A stretch of DNA of 5,673 nt. It comes from an uncultured Lachnospiraceae bacterium. GTDB taxonomy: Bacteria; Bacillota; Clostridia; Lachnospirales; Lachnospiraceae. The notes beneath the pieces are model-generated. The model did no database searches. It saw only the letters and a program-made list of their open reading frames with translations, and was not told where the DNA came from. Within the stretch, counting starts at the first letter, position 1. The number at the start of each line of letters is the position of its first letter. The stretch lies in contig CAJOPP010000270.1 in NCBI GenBank assembly GCA_905236365.1, positions 1 to 5,673 of the forward strand. The letters run 5' to 3'. Below, piece by piece: positions 5,373-5,673 of this stretch. A program made the position numbers and the translations under genes.

Positions 5373-5494
5373 TGACGAAAAAGTCGACAATAAAGGCATG
5401 AAATCTGTTGATATTACAGCATATAATGGATATACATTTTATTTAGGTTCACGGATTCAGGTAGTAGTCTTATCGTTCCATCCTATAGCAACTC
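5373..5494. other. Unassigned stretch between insertion remnant and terminator, possible plus-strand coding debris
   Basis: No intact gene is present. The plus strand is open from 5356 to 5532 and reads protein-like over 5371-5460 (YDEKVDNKGMKSVDITAYNG, then YTFYLGSRIQ), with an ATG at 5398 but no ribosome site. The frame then runs into the terminator hairpin, so it cannot be a normal gene end. It may be a fragment of a gene broken by the insertion, or chance. I do not recognise the peptide. Confidence 0.25.
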
Positions 5495-5557
5495 AAAACG
5501 GGTCGGAATCCATGTATTTCATGCAAACATGAATACACAGATTCCGGCCCGTTTTTT
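5495..5557. terminator. Long intrinsic terminator hairpin, potentially bidirectional
   Basis: AAAACGGGTCGGAATC (5495-5510) pairs with GATTCCGGCCCGTTTT (5540-5555), 16 bp with one GU. The stem continues as TGTATTTCATG against CATGAATACA with one bulged base and a CAAA loop. Six T follow on the plus strand (5552-5557) and four T on the minus strand. It starts seven bases after the ABC ATPase stop codon in the minus direction, so it most plausibly ends that transcript and insulates the insertion remnant and the CODH operon from it. Confidence 0.85.
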
Positions 5558-5563
5558 CATCAT

Positions 5564-5673
5564 TCAAAGGATACTCCCATCCTCAATCTGAATACAATAA
5601 TCCGCTTCTTTTGCAATCTCCTGATCATGTGTTACAACTAACACTGTTTTTTCATATTCCCGATTTACACTCC
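5564..5673 (-). CDS. ABC transporter ATP-binding protein (LolD/MacB/FtsE-like), last 35 codons only
   Basis: The frame enters from the right edge and ends with TGA at 5564-5566. The visible tail contains KTVLVVTHDQEIAKEADYCI followed by QIEDGSIL. VVTHD holds the switch (H-loop) histidine of ABC ATPases, and the ADxCIxIEDG ending is typical of the LolD/MacB/FtsE group, which drives extrusion or mechanotransmission with FtsX-like permeases rather than import. It is a different subfamily from the ATPase at 1258-2028 and is separated from that operon by a terminator and an insertion remnant, so it is unlikely to belong to the CODH system. The Walker motifs lie outside the window. Confidence 0.85.
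   Translation of the reverse strand, partial: SVNREYEKTVLVVTHDQEIAKEADYCIQIEDGSIL

Overview
The window looks like a chromosomal segment of a low-GC, strictly anaerobic Firmicute, most likely a gut-type member of the Clostridia (for example Lachnospiraceae). This is inferred from the strong purine-rich ribosome binding sites, the Gram-positive lipoprotein signal, the IS1380-type transposase, and the anaerobic nickel enzyme. Every gene I can support lies on the minus strand, so the window reads from right to left.

Right edge (5673 to about 5495): the last 35 codons of an ABC transporter ATPase (LolD/MacB type) end at 5564. A long terminator hairpin that could work in both directions follows (5495-5557).

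Middle (about 5372 to 4214): a decayed IS1380-family transposase (5274-4283) carries a one-base frameshift near 4700 and has lost its C-terminus. A 62-bp imperfect inverted repeat (4214-4275) lies just beyond it, with no recognisable function.

Main unit (4064 to 1 and beyond the left edge): a promoter with perfect -35 and -10 hexamers and a 17-bp spacer (4064-4036) opens a four-gene operon. A leader of about 195 nt comes first; it can form several helices and contains a possible tiny ORF. Then come a lipoprotein solute-binding protein (3833-2895), an inner-membrane permease (2792-2028), an ATPase (2028-1258, overlapping the permease stop by one base) and the first 414 residues of a Ni-Fe-S carbon monoxide dehydrogenase, CooS (from 1243, running off the left edge). 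The three transport genes are of the NitT/TauT type (nitrate, sulfonate, taurine, bicarbonate, pyrimidine precursor importers).

The biologically interesting point is this operon. A complete importer of unknown ligand is co-transcribed with a catalytic CODH subunit. That subunit has an unusual N-terminal extension with 11 histidines in its first 36 residues and lacks two of the four histidines of the usual proton-relay channel. The cluster-binding cysteines visible in the window are all kept, so it is probably a genuine metalloenzyme, but with altered chemistry or coupling. The transported substrate cannot be read from the sequence; bicarbonate, a nickel chelate or a small organic acid or sulfonate are candidates only.
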